Source: Gemmatimonadales bacterium (GTDB lineage: Bacteria; Gemmatimonadota; Gemmatimonadetes; Palauibacterales; Palauibacteraceae). Taken from it: 13,197 nt of DNA. Below, piece after piece: positions 1 through 6,675 of this stretch; positions within the stretch are counted from its first letter, which is position 1, and each line of letters opens with the position of its first letter. The notes beneath the pieces were generated by a model that saw nothing but the letters and a program-made list of their open reading frames with translations, did no database searches and was not told the DNA's origin. The position numbers and the translations under genes were made by a program. The stretch lies in assembly GCA_030636765.1 (NCBI GenBank), contig DAOVWI010000050.1, positions 1-13,197 on the forward strand, read 5' to 3'.

Positions 1-23
1 ATCGGGGTAACCGCGCTTCTCGC

Positions 24-93
24 GGAGCAGCCTCCAGGCCACAGCTGCTAAGGAGCGGCCTCCAGGTTGCAGCTGCTAAGGAGCGGCCTCCAG
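24..93. repeat. 28-bp-period tandem repeat over the 3' end of the first lipoprotein gene
   Basis: Two near-perfect copies of a 24-base core (42-65 and 70-93, core contains GCTGCTAAGGAGCGGCCTCC) sit exactly 28 bases apart. A partial older copy (24-37, GGAGCAGCCTCCAG) lies 28 bases before the first. The stop codon of the minus-strand lipoprotein gene (76-78) falls inside the second copy, so the repeat supplies the last codons of that gene. This looks like a slippage duplication; no function is implied by the sequence alone. Confidence 0.85.
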
Positions 94-1170
94 CGGGCGC
101 GACAGGATCTCCTCCCACACGGAGAAAGAGGGCTTCAGCTGCAGCTCGCTGTCGACGATCCCCATGAAGGCGAAGTTCGATAGCGAAGCCTCACGGTCCG
201 GCGGCAGCCCGAACGAGGCCACGTCGAAGTCAGCGAAGATCAGCATCACCCAGAGCGGCGCCTCCACGCCGTCCAGCAGCTCCTCGAAGCGACGGAAGAA
301 GGCCGCCTGCTCCTCGAGCGTCCCCTGCACCCCGCCCACGTCTTCGGAGCTCCATCCCCCTTCGACCAGAATGAGCGGAAGGTCCGTCGCGTCCCGGAAG
401 CGCGAGAAATACGTGGCCGGGATCTGATCGGGCGTCTCCCAAACGAAGACCGGATAGGAGGAGAGCCCGAGCGCGTCGATGTCGAAGTCGTCGATCAGCG
501 CGAAGTGGTCGATTTGCGGCGGTGGAAGCGGGAACAGGTTCCAGGCGTCGTCGACCTGGAAGGAGACGAAGACCTGCGCGCCCGGAGCGATGGCGCGAAT
601 CTGAGGCGCCAGGGTGTTGTTGAGATCGACGAGCTCCGCGTAGAGCACCGGATCGCCGTGGGCGGCCAGCGTGTTGATCTCCGAGGCCAGGCCGTAGTAG
701 GCCGGCCGGATCTCGCGCGCGGCCTCCAGAACGTATGCCTCGTGCAGCGCGCGAATCTCGGGCTCCAGGATGCTGCGGCCCGCTTCGACCAGCTCGGGGG
801 GTTCGAGCGTCCGGTTCAGTCCGTCGAGCGGATCGACGAGCAAGACGATCTGGAGCCCCAGCGCCCGCAGGAAATCGGCGAGGCCCTTCGTCTCGGCGAC
901 CATCTCTTCGATCGTCGCCCCGGCGAACAGGCGGGCCCAGGGGACGGGTTGCTGGATGATGCCGAACTCCGCCACCTCGGACATGGCCATGGCCGTCGCG
1001 ATGATGCTCTCCTCCGTCGGCTTGGGAGGCGTGAGCCCCCAACCCATCGCGTACGTGCGAGGCTGGGCCGACGCCGGTGGCGGCGGGCCGGGAGACGGCC
1101 CCGCAGGCGCCTCGCCGCTGCACCCGACCAGGACCGCCAGCAGCGGGCCGATCACATGATGTCGTCTCAT
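76..1170 (-). CDS. Lipoprotein with glycosidase-like (clan GH-A / GH53-like) TIM-barrel domain
   Basis: A 364-residue protein with a lipoprotein signal: basic MRRHH start, short hydrophobic stretch and lipobox LVGC with Cys17. A Pro/Ala/Gly-rich linker (about 20-38) follows. From about residue 40 it reads like a beta/alpha barrel. Segments include a strand-like QIVLLVDPLD (107-116), ASEIN (162-166) where clan GH-A enzymes carry their acid/base Glu (usually Asn-Glu, here Ser-Glu164), DALGLSSYP (232-240) typical of GH53-like barrels, and LILVEGGWSS (266-275) where the nucleophile Glu would be Glu270. The start is supported by GGAG four bases before the ATG. The likely place is the periplasmic face of a membrane, and the role would be sugar-chain hydrolysis or binding. 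The fold is fairly well supported, the substrate is not. The last codons lie in a tandem repeat. Confidence 0.75.
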   Translation of the reverse strand: MRRHHVIGPLLAVLVGCSGEAPAGPSPGPPPPASAQPRTYAMGWGLTPPKPTEESIIATAMAMSEVAEFGIIQQPVPWARLFAGATIEEMVAETKGLADFLRALGLQIVLLVDPLDGLNRTLEPPELVEAGRSILEPEIRALHEAYVLEAAREIRPAYYGLASEINTLAAHGDPVLYAELVDLNNTLAPQIRAIAPGAQVFVSFQVDDAWNLFPLPPPQIDHFALIDDFDIDALGLSSYPVFVWETPDQIPATYFSRFRDATDLPLILVEGGWSSEDVGGVQGTLEEQAAFFRRFEELLDGVEAPLWVMLIFADFDVASFGLPPDREASLSNFAFMGIVDSELQLKPSFSVWEEILSRPLEAAP

Positions 1171-1208
1171 CGATCTCCGCGTCCTGCAAGGCGTAGACCG
1201 CCAGATGA

Positions 1209-1236
1209 CGAAAGCCCCGCCGGAACGGGGCTCTCG
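1209..1236 (-). terminator. Terminator-like hairpin after the first paralog gene
   Basis: A 7-bp GC-rich stem (AGCCCCG with CGGGGCT) and 6-base loop, extended after one mismatch by three more pairs. It lies 85 bases beyond the stop of the gene ending at 1322. Read on the minus strand, the stem is followed by only a short U run, so it is a weak intrinsic terminator or a 3'-end-stabilising hairpin. It matches the hairpin at 2448-2475 at 25 of 28 bases. Confidence 0.6.
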
Positions 1237-1264
1237 GAGTGCGGGCCATCGCGCTCGGCGCGAC

Positions 1265-1320
1265 GGCCTTCAACGCCGGGCCACGGCCTCCAGGCCCTCA
1301 ACGCCGGGCCACGGTCGATC
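1265..1320. repeat. 28-bp tandem duplication upstream of the lipoprotein gene
   Basis: Two adjacent 28-base units (1265-1292 and 1293-1320) share 21 of their first 22 bases (core CAACGCCGGGCCACGG at 1271-1286 and 1299-1314). The second copy ends two bases before the stop codon of the gene ending at 1322. With the terminator-like hairpin, this fills the 151-base gap 1171-1321, where I see no gene. Confidence 0.8.
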
Positions 1321-1321
1321 A

Positions 1322-2080
1322 CTACGGCTTGGCGATCTGAACCTCCCAGATGTAGTCGGAGTGCGAGTCGCAGATCTCGCCCAACGTGTTCAGGGCCAGC
1401 GGCGCCTCCTCGAACAGATCCTCGAAGATCGCGGCCCGCGCGGAGATCAGCGAGCTTATGTCGATCGCTGAGATCACCGCTATTCGACGATACTTGCCGC
1501 CTATGTTGTGCTCCAGCCAGCCCCAGCCCGTGATGTTGCCGGCCTCCACGTGCTTGTTGTAAATGGCAGCGAACACGTCCTCCACGATATCGTCGGCACG
1601 CCCCTCCTCCGTGAAATCGCAGACCATGTAGGTAGCCATCGTGACGGCCGGGCGGCCCTGTGCGAGAGTGGGATCCGATCCTGCGCCGACCTCCCAGACG
1701 TAGTCGTCGTGCGAGGGACAGACCGCCGTCAGCTCGGCCGTGGCTTCGGCCGCCTCAGCGATGAGGTCATCGATGACGGCCTCCCGGGCGCTCATGACGG
1801 TGGGAATGTCAGGCGACACCATGTAGAGCAGGCGACGCCACCTGCCTCCCGTGTTGTGGGCGTACCACCCCCAGGCGGTGAGATGCCCGGCGGCCATGTG
1901 CCGATCCATGATCGGTGCGACGCTCTCGGAGATGATCGTGTCCGCTCGTGCCTCGCGCGCCTCGTTGCAATAGAAGTAGGTGGCGAAGACGGCCGGATCG
2001 GGCTCCTCGTCCTGCGCCAGCGCCGGAAGCGGCAGCAGAAGAGCGCCGAGGGCGGCCGCGAACGTCAGTCGAGAGTTCAT
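1322..2080 (-). CDS. Secreted two-domain protein, tandem alpha/beta-barrel-like repeats with paired cysteines (paralog A)
   Basis: 252 residues from the ATG at 2080, chosen because AGGAGG lies six bases upstream; an upstream in-frame ATG at 2146 has no such site and would run through the likely promoter. A Sec signal peptide ends near LPALA-QDEE (residue 22/23). The mature protein is two copies of one domain (about 32-131 and 147-247) offset by exactly 116 residues. Each copy has a Cys in the first strand (Cys38, Cys154), a GWGW/AWGW motif, HN-x-GG-[KR]-[WY]-RR, and a closing C-x-SH-x-DY-x-WE (Cys121, Cys237). The order strand-helix-strand-helix suggests ferredoxin-like, dimeric alpha/beta barrel domains of the ABM/EthD sort. 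Four cysteines in a periplasmic protein suggest one disulfide per domain. Function is unknown to me. The closest relative in the window is the gene at 2593-3345. Confidence 0.85.
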   Translation of the reverse strand: MNSRLTFAAALGALLLPLPALAQDEEPDPAVFATYFYCNEAREARADTIISESVAPIMDRHMAAGHLTAWGWYAHNTGGRWRRLLYMVSPDIPTVMSAREAVIDDLIAEAAEATAELTAVCPSHDDYVWEVGAGSDPTLAQGRPAVTMATYMVCDFTEEGRADDIVEDVFAAIYNKHVEAGNITGWGWLEHNIGGKYRRIAVISAIDISSLISARAAIFEDLFEEAPLALNTLGEICDSHSDYIWEVQIAKP

Positions 2081-2124
2081 GTGAGCCTCCTGCGAATAGG
2101 ACGGGACTTCGTGCAGTGACACCG

Positions 2125-2154
2125 ACGGTATGTCGGCCTTGGGCATGCGGTCAA
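2125..2154 (-). promoter_or_regulatory. Candidate sigma-70 promoter of paralog A
   Basis: On the minus strand, TTGACC (2154-2149) is followed after 18 bases by TACCGT (2130-2125). The ATG is 44 bases further on. The -10 box is poor. The match in layout to the candidate promoter of the paralogous gene (TTGACT, 18 bases, TACCTG, 42 bases to ATG) makes it more believable. Confidence 0.45.
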
Positions 2155-2227
2155 ACGCAGTGCGTGCTCGGAGCCTCGCCCTTTCGCGAACGTCTGGCCC
2201 GTGAGGAGAACCCGCGCGGCCGGTCGG

Positions 2228-2326
2228 CTACTTCTTGCGCTTTCGACGGGCGTGCAGCGCCCGCCGCTTCTTGCGGCCCTGCTTGCGCCGCCCGGTCTTC
2301 TTTAATTTCGGCCGCCTACGAGCCAT
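2228..2326 (-). CDS. Very small, extremely basic protein (32 aa), possible bS22 / AURKAIP1-COX24-like ribosomal protein
   Basis: A 32-codon ORF (ATG 2326-2324, TAG 2230-2228) starts MARRRPKLKK and ends HARRKRKK. It holds 11 Arg and 9 Lys in 32 residues with no acidic residue. A GGGAG Shine-Dalgarno-like sequence lies a few bases before the ATG, and a TTGACG promoter-like box lies further upstream. Such composition is typical of small RNA-binding ribosomal proteins. The final 15 residues, with one Leu amid Arg/Lys clusters, line up by eye with the C-terminal pattern of bacterial AURKAIP1/COX24-domain (bS22-type) proteins of about 30 residues. bTHX is a less likely alternative. The codons are not a simple repeat, which argues against chance low complexity. 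I am fairly sure it is a gene, less sure of the family. Confidence 0.65.
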   Translation of the reverse strand: MARRRPKLKKTGRRKQGRKKRRALHARRKRKK

Positions 2327-2367
2327 AACCACTCCCGTGAAGGTGAATTACGAGTCTGCGACACCTT

Positions 2368-2396
2368 CAACTAGGCGCCCTCGCCCTCTACGTCAA
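2368..2396 (-). promoter_or_regulatory. Candidate promoter of the 32-aa basic protein gene
   Basis: On the minus strand, TTGACG (2396-2391), 17-base spacer, TAGTTG (2373-2368), 41 bases before the ATG. The -35 box matches at five of six positions; the -10 box is weak. It lies in the 266-base gap 2327-2592, which otherwise holds only the hairpin at 2448-2475. Confidence 0.4.
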
Positions 2397-2447
2397 CCAG
2401 CCACGTGCATCCGGCCGCGACGTCGCCCCCCCAGCCACGCTCCAAAA

Positions 2448-2475
2448 CGAGAGCCCCGCGGGTACGGGGCTCTCG
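2448..2475 (-). terminator. Intrinsic terminator-like hairpin after paralog B
   Basis: A perfect 11-bp stem (CGAGAGCCCCG / CGGGGCTCTCG) with a 6-base loop. On the minus strand it is followed by UUUU (AAAA at 2444-2447 on plus). It lies 117 bases past the stop of the gene ending at 2593 and would also insulate the small gene downstream. Confidence 0.75.
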
Positions 2476-2592
2476 CTCAAGGGCCGGGTCTCGGCTCGGT
2501 AGCTTGCGGCAAGACACGTATCTCGAGAGCGCCACATGCCCCTCGGCTGCGCCTCTATGGGTTACGACCCGCCAGGGTTCTTCAGCGACCTG

Positions 2593-3345
2593 CTACGGCT
2601 TGGAGATCTCGATATCCCACAGGTAGTCGGTGTGCGAGTGGCAGGTCTCGGAGAACACCCCGAGCGCGCCCTCCGCCATCTCGTTGATCTGCTCGAACAC
2701 CGCGTCCCGACCATCCAGCACGGCGTTTATGCTGGTGCCGTCGATCACGCCGAGGCGGCGATACTTCCCGCCGACGTCGTGAGAGTGCCAGCTCCAGCCA
2801 CTGATCGTGCCGTCCGCGACCGCCTGGTCGAACACGCCGTTGAAGACGTTCAGGTAGATCTCGTCGGCGAGGTCCTCTCTGGCGAAGTCACACTCGAAGT
2901 ACATCGAGAGTGCCCACTCCGGACGGGGGCCGAGCGCGGCGGTGCCGGAGCCACCCTCGAAATTCCAGATGTAATCGTCGTGCGACGGGCAGATCTCGTT
3001 GAACTCCCGGCCCAAACCGGAATCATCGGCCTGGAACTCCTCGATGATCGCCGCTCTCGCCGTCAGGAGAGCCTCTCGTGACGGCGAGGAGAAGTAGGAG
3101 AGGCGGCGCCACTTTCCGCCGATCCTGTGGGAGAGCCAGCCCCACCCCGTGATGTTGCCGGCCGCCAGTTGCCGATCGTAGATCGGCGCGAAGTGCTCGC
3201 TGACGATCGTGTCGGCCCGAGCCTCTCGAGCCTGGCTGCAGTAGTAGTAGGTGGCCATGGCGGCAGGCTGCTCCTCTTGCGCCAGAGCGGGCAGCGGCAC
3301 GAACAGCGCGCCTAGCCCGACCATGAGGGAAAGTCTGAGTTTCAT
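2593..3345 (-). CDS. Secreted two-domain protein, tandem alpha/beta-barrel-like repeats with paired cysteines (paralog B)
   Basis: 250 residues; the ATG at 3345 has AGGAGG five bases upstream. The signal peptide ends at LPALA-QEEQ, almost the same as in paralog A. Two domains repeat with an offset of exactly 116 residues: Cys36 and Cys119, then Cys152 and Cys235. Both have the GW[GS]W-x2-H-x2-GGK-[WY]-RR core and close with C-x-SH-x-DY-[IL]-W. The protein ends in EISKP against QIAKP in paralog A. Conservation of His, Asp, Trp and Cys in all four domain copies suggests they matter for structure or ligand binding. The predicted fold is ferredoxin-like / dimeric alpha/beta barrel, by inference. 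Located in the periplasm or outside the cell. Function unknown. The two paralogs presumably arose from an old duplication, since they are clearly divergent at protein level. Confidence 0.85.
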   Translation of the reverse strand: MKLRLSLMVGLGALFVPLPALAQEEQPAAMATYYYCSQAREARADTIVSEHFAPIYDRQLAAGNITGWGWLSHRIGGKWRRLSYFSSPSREALLTARAAIIEEFQADDSGLGREFNEICPSHDDYIWNFEGGSGTAALGPRPEWALSMYFECDFAREDLADEIYLNVFNGVFDQAVADGTISGWSWHSHDVGGKYRRLGVIDGTSINAVLDGRDAVFEQINEMAEGALGVFSETCHSHTDYLWDIEISKP

Positions 3346-3387
3346 CGAATCCTCCTTGGATGGGACGGGAGCTATGCAGTCATCCTA

Positions 3388-3417
3388 CAGGTACTTGTCC
3401 CCAGGACTCAGAGTCAA
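3388..3417 (-). promoter_or_regulatory. Candidate sigma-70 promoter of paralog B
   Basis: On the minus strand, TTGACT (3417-3412), 18-base spacer, TACCTG (3393-3388), 42 bases to the ATG. It has the same layout as the candidate promoter of paralog A. The -10 box is poor by itself. Confidence 0.45.
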
Positions 3418-3454
3418 ACCCCTGCCAGCCGGTTCGCCCGGAAGCCGGTGGGGC

Positions 3455-3460
3455 TAGATT
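3455..3460 (+). promoter_or_regulatory. Possible -10 element for the hydrolase-protease fusion gene
   Basis: TAGATT, 50 bases before the chosen ATG, matches four of six positions of the -10 consensus. No convincing -35 hexamer lies at the right distance (TTCGCC at a 16-base spacing is the best). Weak evidence. Confidence 0.25.
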
Positions 3461-3510
3461 CCGAGCCACGTGGCACCATGAAGCGAGCGAACGACCCGGG
3501 AGGAACCAGA

Positions 3511-5601
3511 ATGATCGTAACCGCGAGGACCGCCTCAATCCCGGCAGCCGTGACGATCGCCCTACTGGGCGCCGCCACCTTTACCTCGGCCCAGCAAGCT
3601 TATGACCTCCCTCCGGACGCCGAGCACGCCCTCACGCGGCTCGCAGAATCCCCGCGGCACGGCGAATGGGTGGAGTACGGCGCAGGCGATGCCGATACGG
3701 TGACGGCCTGGCTCGTCTATCCGGAACGCAGCGACCGTGCGCCCGTCGTGATCGTGATCCACGAGATCTTCGGCCTCACGGACTGGGTGCGGGGCGTCGC
3801 CGACCAGCTCGCCGCCGACGGGTTCATCGCGATCGCGCCCGACCTGCTGAGCGGCAAGGGGGCGGAAGGGGGCGGCACGGTGACGTTCTCACCCGACGAC
3901 GTCCGACGGGCGATCCGCGATCTGGACCGGGCCGAGGTGAACCGCCGGCTCCAGGCCGCCGCCGCGTACGCGACGGCGCTTCCCGCTGCCACGTCGAGGG
4001 TGGCCAGCATCGGCTTCTGCTGGGGCGGCTCCACGAGCTTTCGTTTCGCCACCGCTTGGGACGGTCTGAGCGCAGCAGTCGTCTACTACGGCACCTCGCC
4101 GCCCGCCGAGGCGTTGGCAAGCACAGCGGGCCCCGTTCTCGGCCTGTACGGGGGGGATGACGCCCGAGTGAACGCCACGATCGAGCCGGCGGAAACCGAG
4201 ATGGCCAACCTCGGCAAAGCCTATGACATAGAGACTTACGAGGGCGCCGGCCACGGATTCCTCCGCCAGCAGAGCGGCCGCGACGGCGCGAACCTGCGGG
4301 CCTCGGAAGCGGCATGGCCCCGCACGGTGGAGTTCCTCAGGCGAGAGCTGTCCAGTGCTGGAGCGCCCGCACCGTCGGTCGAGCCCCGCGCCGAGACACC
4401 AGGCGTGCTCGGCGGCCGGGCTCAGGCGTTCGACCCCGAAGCCGCAGCGGAAAGGTACCTCTCGAGCCTCCCGGCGGAGACGGCGGAGAAGTCGGAGGCC
4501 TACACGGAGAGCGGCTACTGGCTGGGCCTGTTGGGCTTCCTCTACGGCCTTGCCGTCGCCTGGTTCTTGCTGAACACGCGGCTGTCAGCCCGGATGCGGG
4601 ACCTGGCCGAACGCCTTTCCCGCCGGAGGCCGCTCCAGACCGCGCTCTACGTGGTCCAGTACATCCTCGCGACGACGCTCCTGCTCTTTCCGTTAACGGT
4701 GTACGGAGGCTTCATCCGGGAGCACCGCTACGAGTTCTCCACCCAGACGTTCGGCGCCTGGTTCTCGGAGGCACTGGTGGCCCTGCTCGTATCGCTCGTC
4801 CTGGCTACCGCCCTCCTCGTGGTCCTCTATGGCGTCATTCGACGTGCGCCGCGCACCTGGTGGATCTGGGGCTCCGGGGTCAGCCTCGCGTTTCTCGCGA
4901 TCGTCACCTTCATCGCGCCGGTCTACATCGCGCCGCTGTTCAACGACTACACGCCCCTGGAGGAGGGACCGCTCAAGGAGCGCGTCCTTTCGCTGGCGCG
5001 AGCAAACGGTGTGCCGGCAGATGAGGTATACCAATACGATGCATCGAGGCAGACGACCCGGATCGGCGCCTTTGTGACCGGTTTCCTCGGAACAACGCGC
5101 ATCGGCCTCTCCGACAATCTTCTGGAGGGGAGCAGCGACGAGGAGGTCGAGGCGGTCGTGGCCCACGAGATCGGCCACTTCGCCCTCAGGGTCACCTACG
5201 AGTACTTCACCTTCTTCGCGATCGTCCTGGTCGTGGGCTTCGCGTTCGTGCGCTGGGGCTTCGGCCGTGCGTTGGGCCGCTGGGGATCGGGATGGGGTGT
5301 GCGGGACGTGGGAGACATCGCGGGCCTGCCCCTCTTTCTCGCGCTGATCTCCGTCTACTCGTTCGCGCTGACCCCGATCACCAACGGCTTCATCCGCTCG
5401 AACGAGGTCGAGGCCGACCTCTATGGTCTCAATGCGGCGCGGCAGCCGGACGGCTTCGCCGAGATCATCCTGAAGCTGGGCGAGTACCGGAAGGTCGATC
5501 CTGGACCCCTGGAGGAGTGGCTCCTGTTCGACCACCCGAGCGCCCGGAACCGGATCCTGATGGCGATGCGCTGGAAGGCCGAGAACCTGGAGGGTCGCTG
5601 A
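3511..5601 (+). CDS. Fusion of secreted dienelactone-hydrolase-type enzyme and M48 (Ste24-like) membrane zinc protease
   Basis: 696 residues from the ATG at 3511, preceded by GGGAGG seven bases upstream; in-frame ATGs at 3448 and 3478 lack this. A signal peptide ends near TSA-QQ (27/28). Residues about 30-285 are a dienelactone hydrolase domain with HEIFG (Glu85), nucleophile in GFCWGG (Cys170), acid in YGGDD (Asp216 or 217) and GAGHGF (His248), so the Cys-Asp-His triad is complete. A linker follows to about 330. The rest is an M48A peptidase with membrane segments near 336-355, 378-400, 420-443 and 453-475, zinc site HEIGH (552-556), third ligand probably Glu634 in NEVEAD, and two more membrane segments near 566-585 and 605-627. 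The M48 part is close to full family length. The enzyme pair would act at the inner membrane, with the hydrolase domain on the periplasmic side. M48A members remove prenylated or hydrophobic C-termini and take part in membrane protein quality control. Why a hydrolase is attached is unknown. Confidence 0.9.
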   Translation: MIVTARTASIPAAVTIALLGAATFTSAQQAYDLPPDAEHALTRLAESPRHGEWVEYGAGDADTVTAWLVYPERSDRAPVVIVIHEIFGLTDWVRGVADQLAADGFIAIAPDLLSGKGAEGGGTVTFSPDDVRRAIRDLDRAEVNRRLQAAAAYATALPAATSRVASIGFCWGGSTSFRFATAWDGLSAAVVYYGTSPPAEALASTAGPVLGLYGGDDARVNATIEPAETEMANLGKAYDIETYEGAGHGFLRQQSGRDGANLRASEAAWPRTVEFLRRELSSAGAPAPSVEPRAETPGVLGGRAQAFDPEAAAERYLSSLPAETAEKSEAYTESGYWLGLLGFLYGLAVAWFLLNTRLSARMRDLAERLSRRRPLQTALYVVQYILATTLLLFPLTVYGGFIREHRYEFSTQTFGAWFSEALVALLVSLVLATALLVVLYGVIRRAPRTWWIWGSGVSLAFLAIVTFIAPVYIAPLFNDYTPLEEGPLKERVLSLARANGVPADEVYQYDASRQTTRIGAFVTGFLGTTRIGLSDNLLEGSSDEEVEAVVAHEIGHFALRVTYEYFTFFAIVLVVGFAFVRWGFGRALGRWGSGWGVRDVGDIAGLPLFLALISVYSFALTPITNGFIRSNEVEADLYGLNAARQPDGFAEIILKLGEYRKVDPGPLEEWLLFDHPSARNRILMAMRWKAENLEGR

Positions 5602-5655
5602 AGAAACCCTGGTGGGTCAGCGACCTGTCAGGCGCGCCGTAGCGGCTGCTTCCGG
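5602..5655. other. Short gap between converging genes
   Basis: A 54-base gap between the plus-strand fusion gene and the end of the minus-strand operon. The only structure is a 6-bp stem (TTCCGG / CCGGAA, 5650-5668) that runs into the stop of the beta-propeller gene and has no U run. I see no clear terminator. Confidence 0.5.
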
Positions 5656-6675
5656 CTATCCTCCGGAACCCGTCAAGATCAGCTCCAGCGGCACCGACGT
5701 GATCGTGAACGGCACCTCGGGCGGCGCATCGTTCTCGAACATCGGCACGATGTGGTCCAGCTGGCTATTCACCACGTAGAGGCGGTCGTCCAGCACATCG
5801 GCCGTCGTGGCGAAGTCGAACATCGACTCGAAGTCCGGCAGGTCGACCGCCCTTCCTCTCGCGTAGTCATCGGACAGCTCGATGAGGTAGAGGCCGCCGA
5901 CGACGCCGATGAGCCGCTCGGGATCCACGAAGACCAACCCGTCCGCCCCTCGGAACGGTCCGTCGAAGGCGACCTCCGTGATCTCGCGGCCGTCGAGCGA
6001 GATCCTAAAGAGCGCACCGGGAGCGCCCGGAATCGTCGCCATCACGTAGCGCTGATCCGGGGTGATCGCGATCCCGTTCAGATTGAAGCCCTCCTGGATC
6101 ACCAGCGCCGGGTCCTCGACGAACTTCTCGATCCCGCTCAAACCCGCGTCGATGGTCCATATGGTCGGGGCGAGGCTGTCGGTGATGTACGCGTTTCCTT
6201 CCCCGTCGACCGCGATGTCGTTGAGGAAGTGCGGCGACCCGTCGTGAGGCACCGCGAAGCGGCCAAGCAGCACGCCCGACCCGCTGTCGAACACGAGCAC
6301 CTCGGGAAGATCGTCGGGGCTGATCACGATCTCCCCGTCCGAGAGGAAACCCGTGGAAGCCACCCACAGGCGGTCGCGTACGGGATCCACGGCCATTCCG
6401 ATCGCGTTCTTGAGACCATCGGCGTGGGAGGCCTTGAAGGGGCTGGCCTCCCCGTCGCGGATCCTCTGGATCTCTCCATCCGCCAGACCGCTGACGAAGA
6501 TCTCTCCGCTTCCGCCGTGGGCGGCGATGCCCTCGGGAAACACGCGGTCGCCGATCAAAGGAATTCGGTAGATCTCGGGCTCGTCCCCGGCGCACGCCCC
6601 GGAAGCGAGGACGGCGAGAGCGAACGAGAGGCCGGCCATGCCCTCCATCCGGCCCGAGGCCGATATCGACATCAT
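5656..6675 (-). CDS. SMP-30/gluconolactonase/LRE-like six-bladed beta-propeller, exported
   Basis: 339 residues starting at the first ATG of an ATGATG pair, with GGAGG five bases upstream. Its ATG overlaps the TGA of the permease gene by four bases, so translation is probably coupled. The N-terminus has a hydrophobic export signal (about 13-26) ending ASGAC-AGDE, with Cys28 as a possible but non-consensus lipidation site. Repeated blade motifs follow, such as AVDPVRDRLWVAST, HFLNDIAVDGEGNAYITDS (the Asn-Asp region that binds metal in SMP-30 family enzymes), NGIAITPDQRYVMAT and GADGLVFV. SMP-30 relatives hydrolyse sugar lactones or similar esters, but many exported members are uncharacterised. 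As the last gene of a TRAP operon it may process or bind the transported compound. The propeller is well supported; the enzymatic activity is not shown. Confidence 0.85.
   Translation of the reverse strand: MMSISASGRMEGMAGLSFALAVLASGACAGDEPEIYRIPLIGDRVFPEGIAAHGGSGEIFVSGLADGEIQRIRDGEASPFKASHADGLKNAIGMAVDPVRDRLWVASTGFLSDGEIVISPDDLPEVLVFDSGSGVLLGRFAVPHDGSPHFLNDIAVDGEGNAYITDSLAPTIWTIDAGLSGIEKFVEDPALVIQEGFNLNGIAITPDQRYVMATIPGAPGALFRISLDGREITEVAFDGPFRGADGLVFVDPERLIGVVGGLYLIELSDDYARGRAVDLPDFESMFDFATTADVLDDRLYVVNSQLDHIVPMFENDAPPEVPFTITSVPLELILTGSGG

Noticed and set aside
31..1296. CCTCCAGGCC present on both sides of the first lipoprotein gene (31-40 and 1287-1296) as possible mobile-element ends
   Set aside because: The same 10-mer also occurs inside dctP (8679-8688), so it is common in this GC-rich DNA, and there is no transposase.
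2081..2146. Earlier ATG giving paralog A 22 extra residues
   Set aside because: It would place residues before a clear signal peptide and through the promoter-like boxes; the ATG at 2080 has AGGAGG.
4693..5535. 280-codon minus-strand ORF opposite the M48 domain
   Set aside because: Shadow of a gene with clear catalytic motifs on the plus strand.
5650..5668. Small hairpin as a bidirectional terminator between converging genes
   Set aside because: Only six pairs, overlaps a stop codon, and has no U run on either strand.
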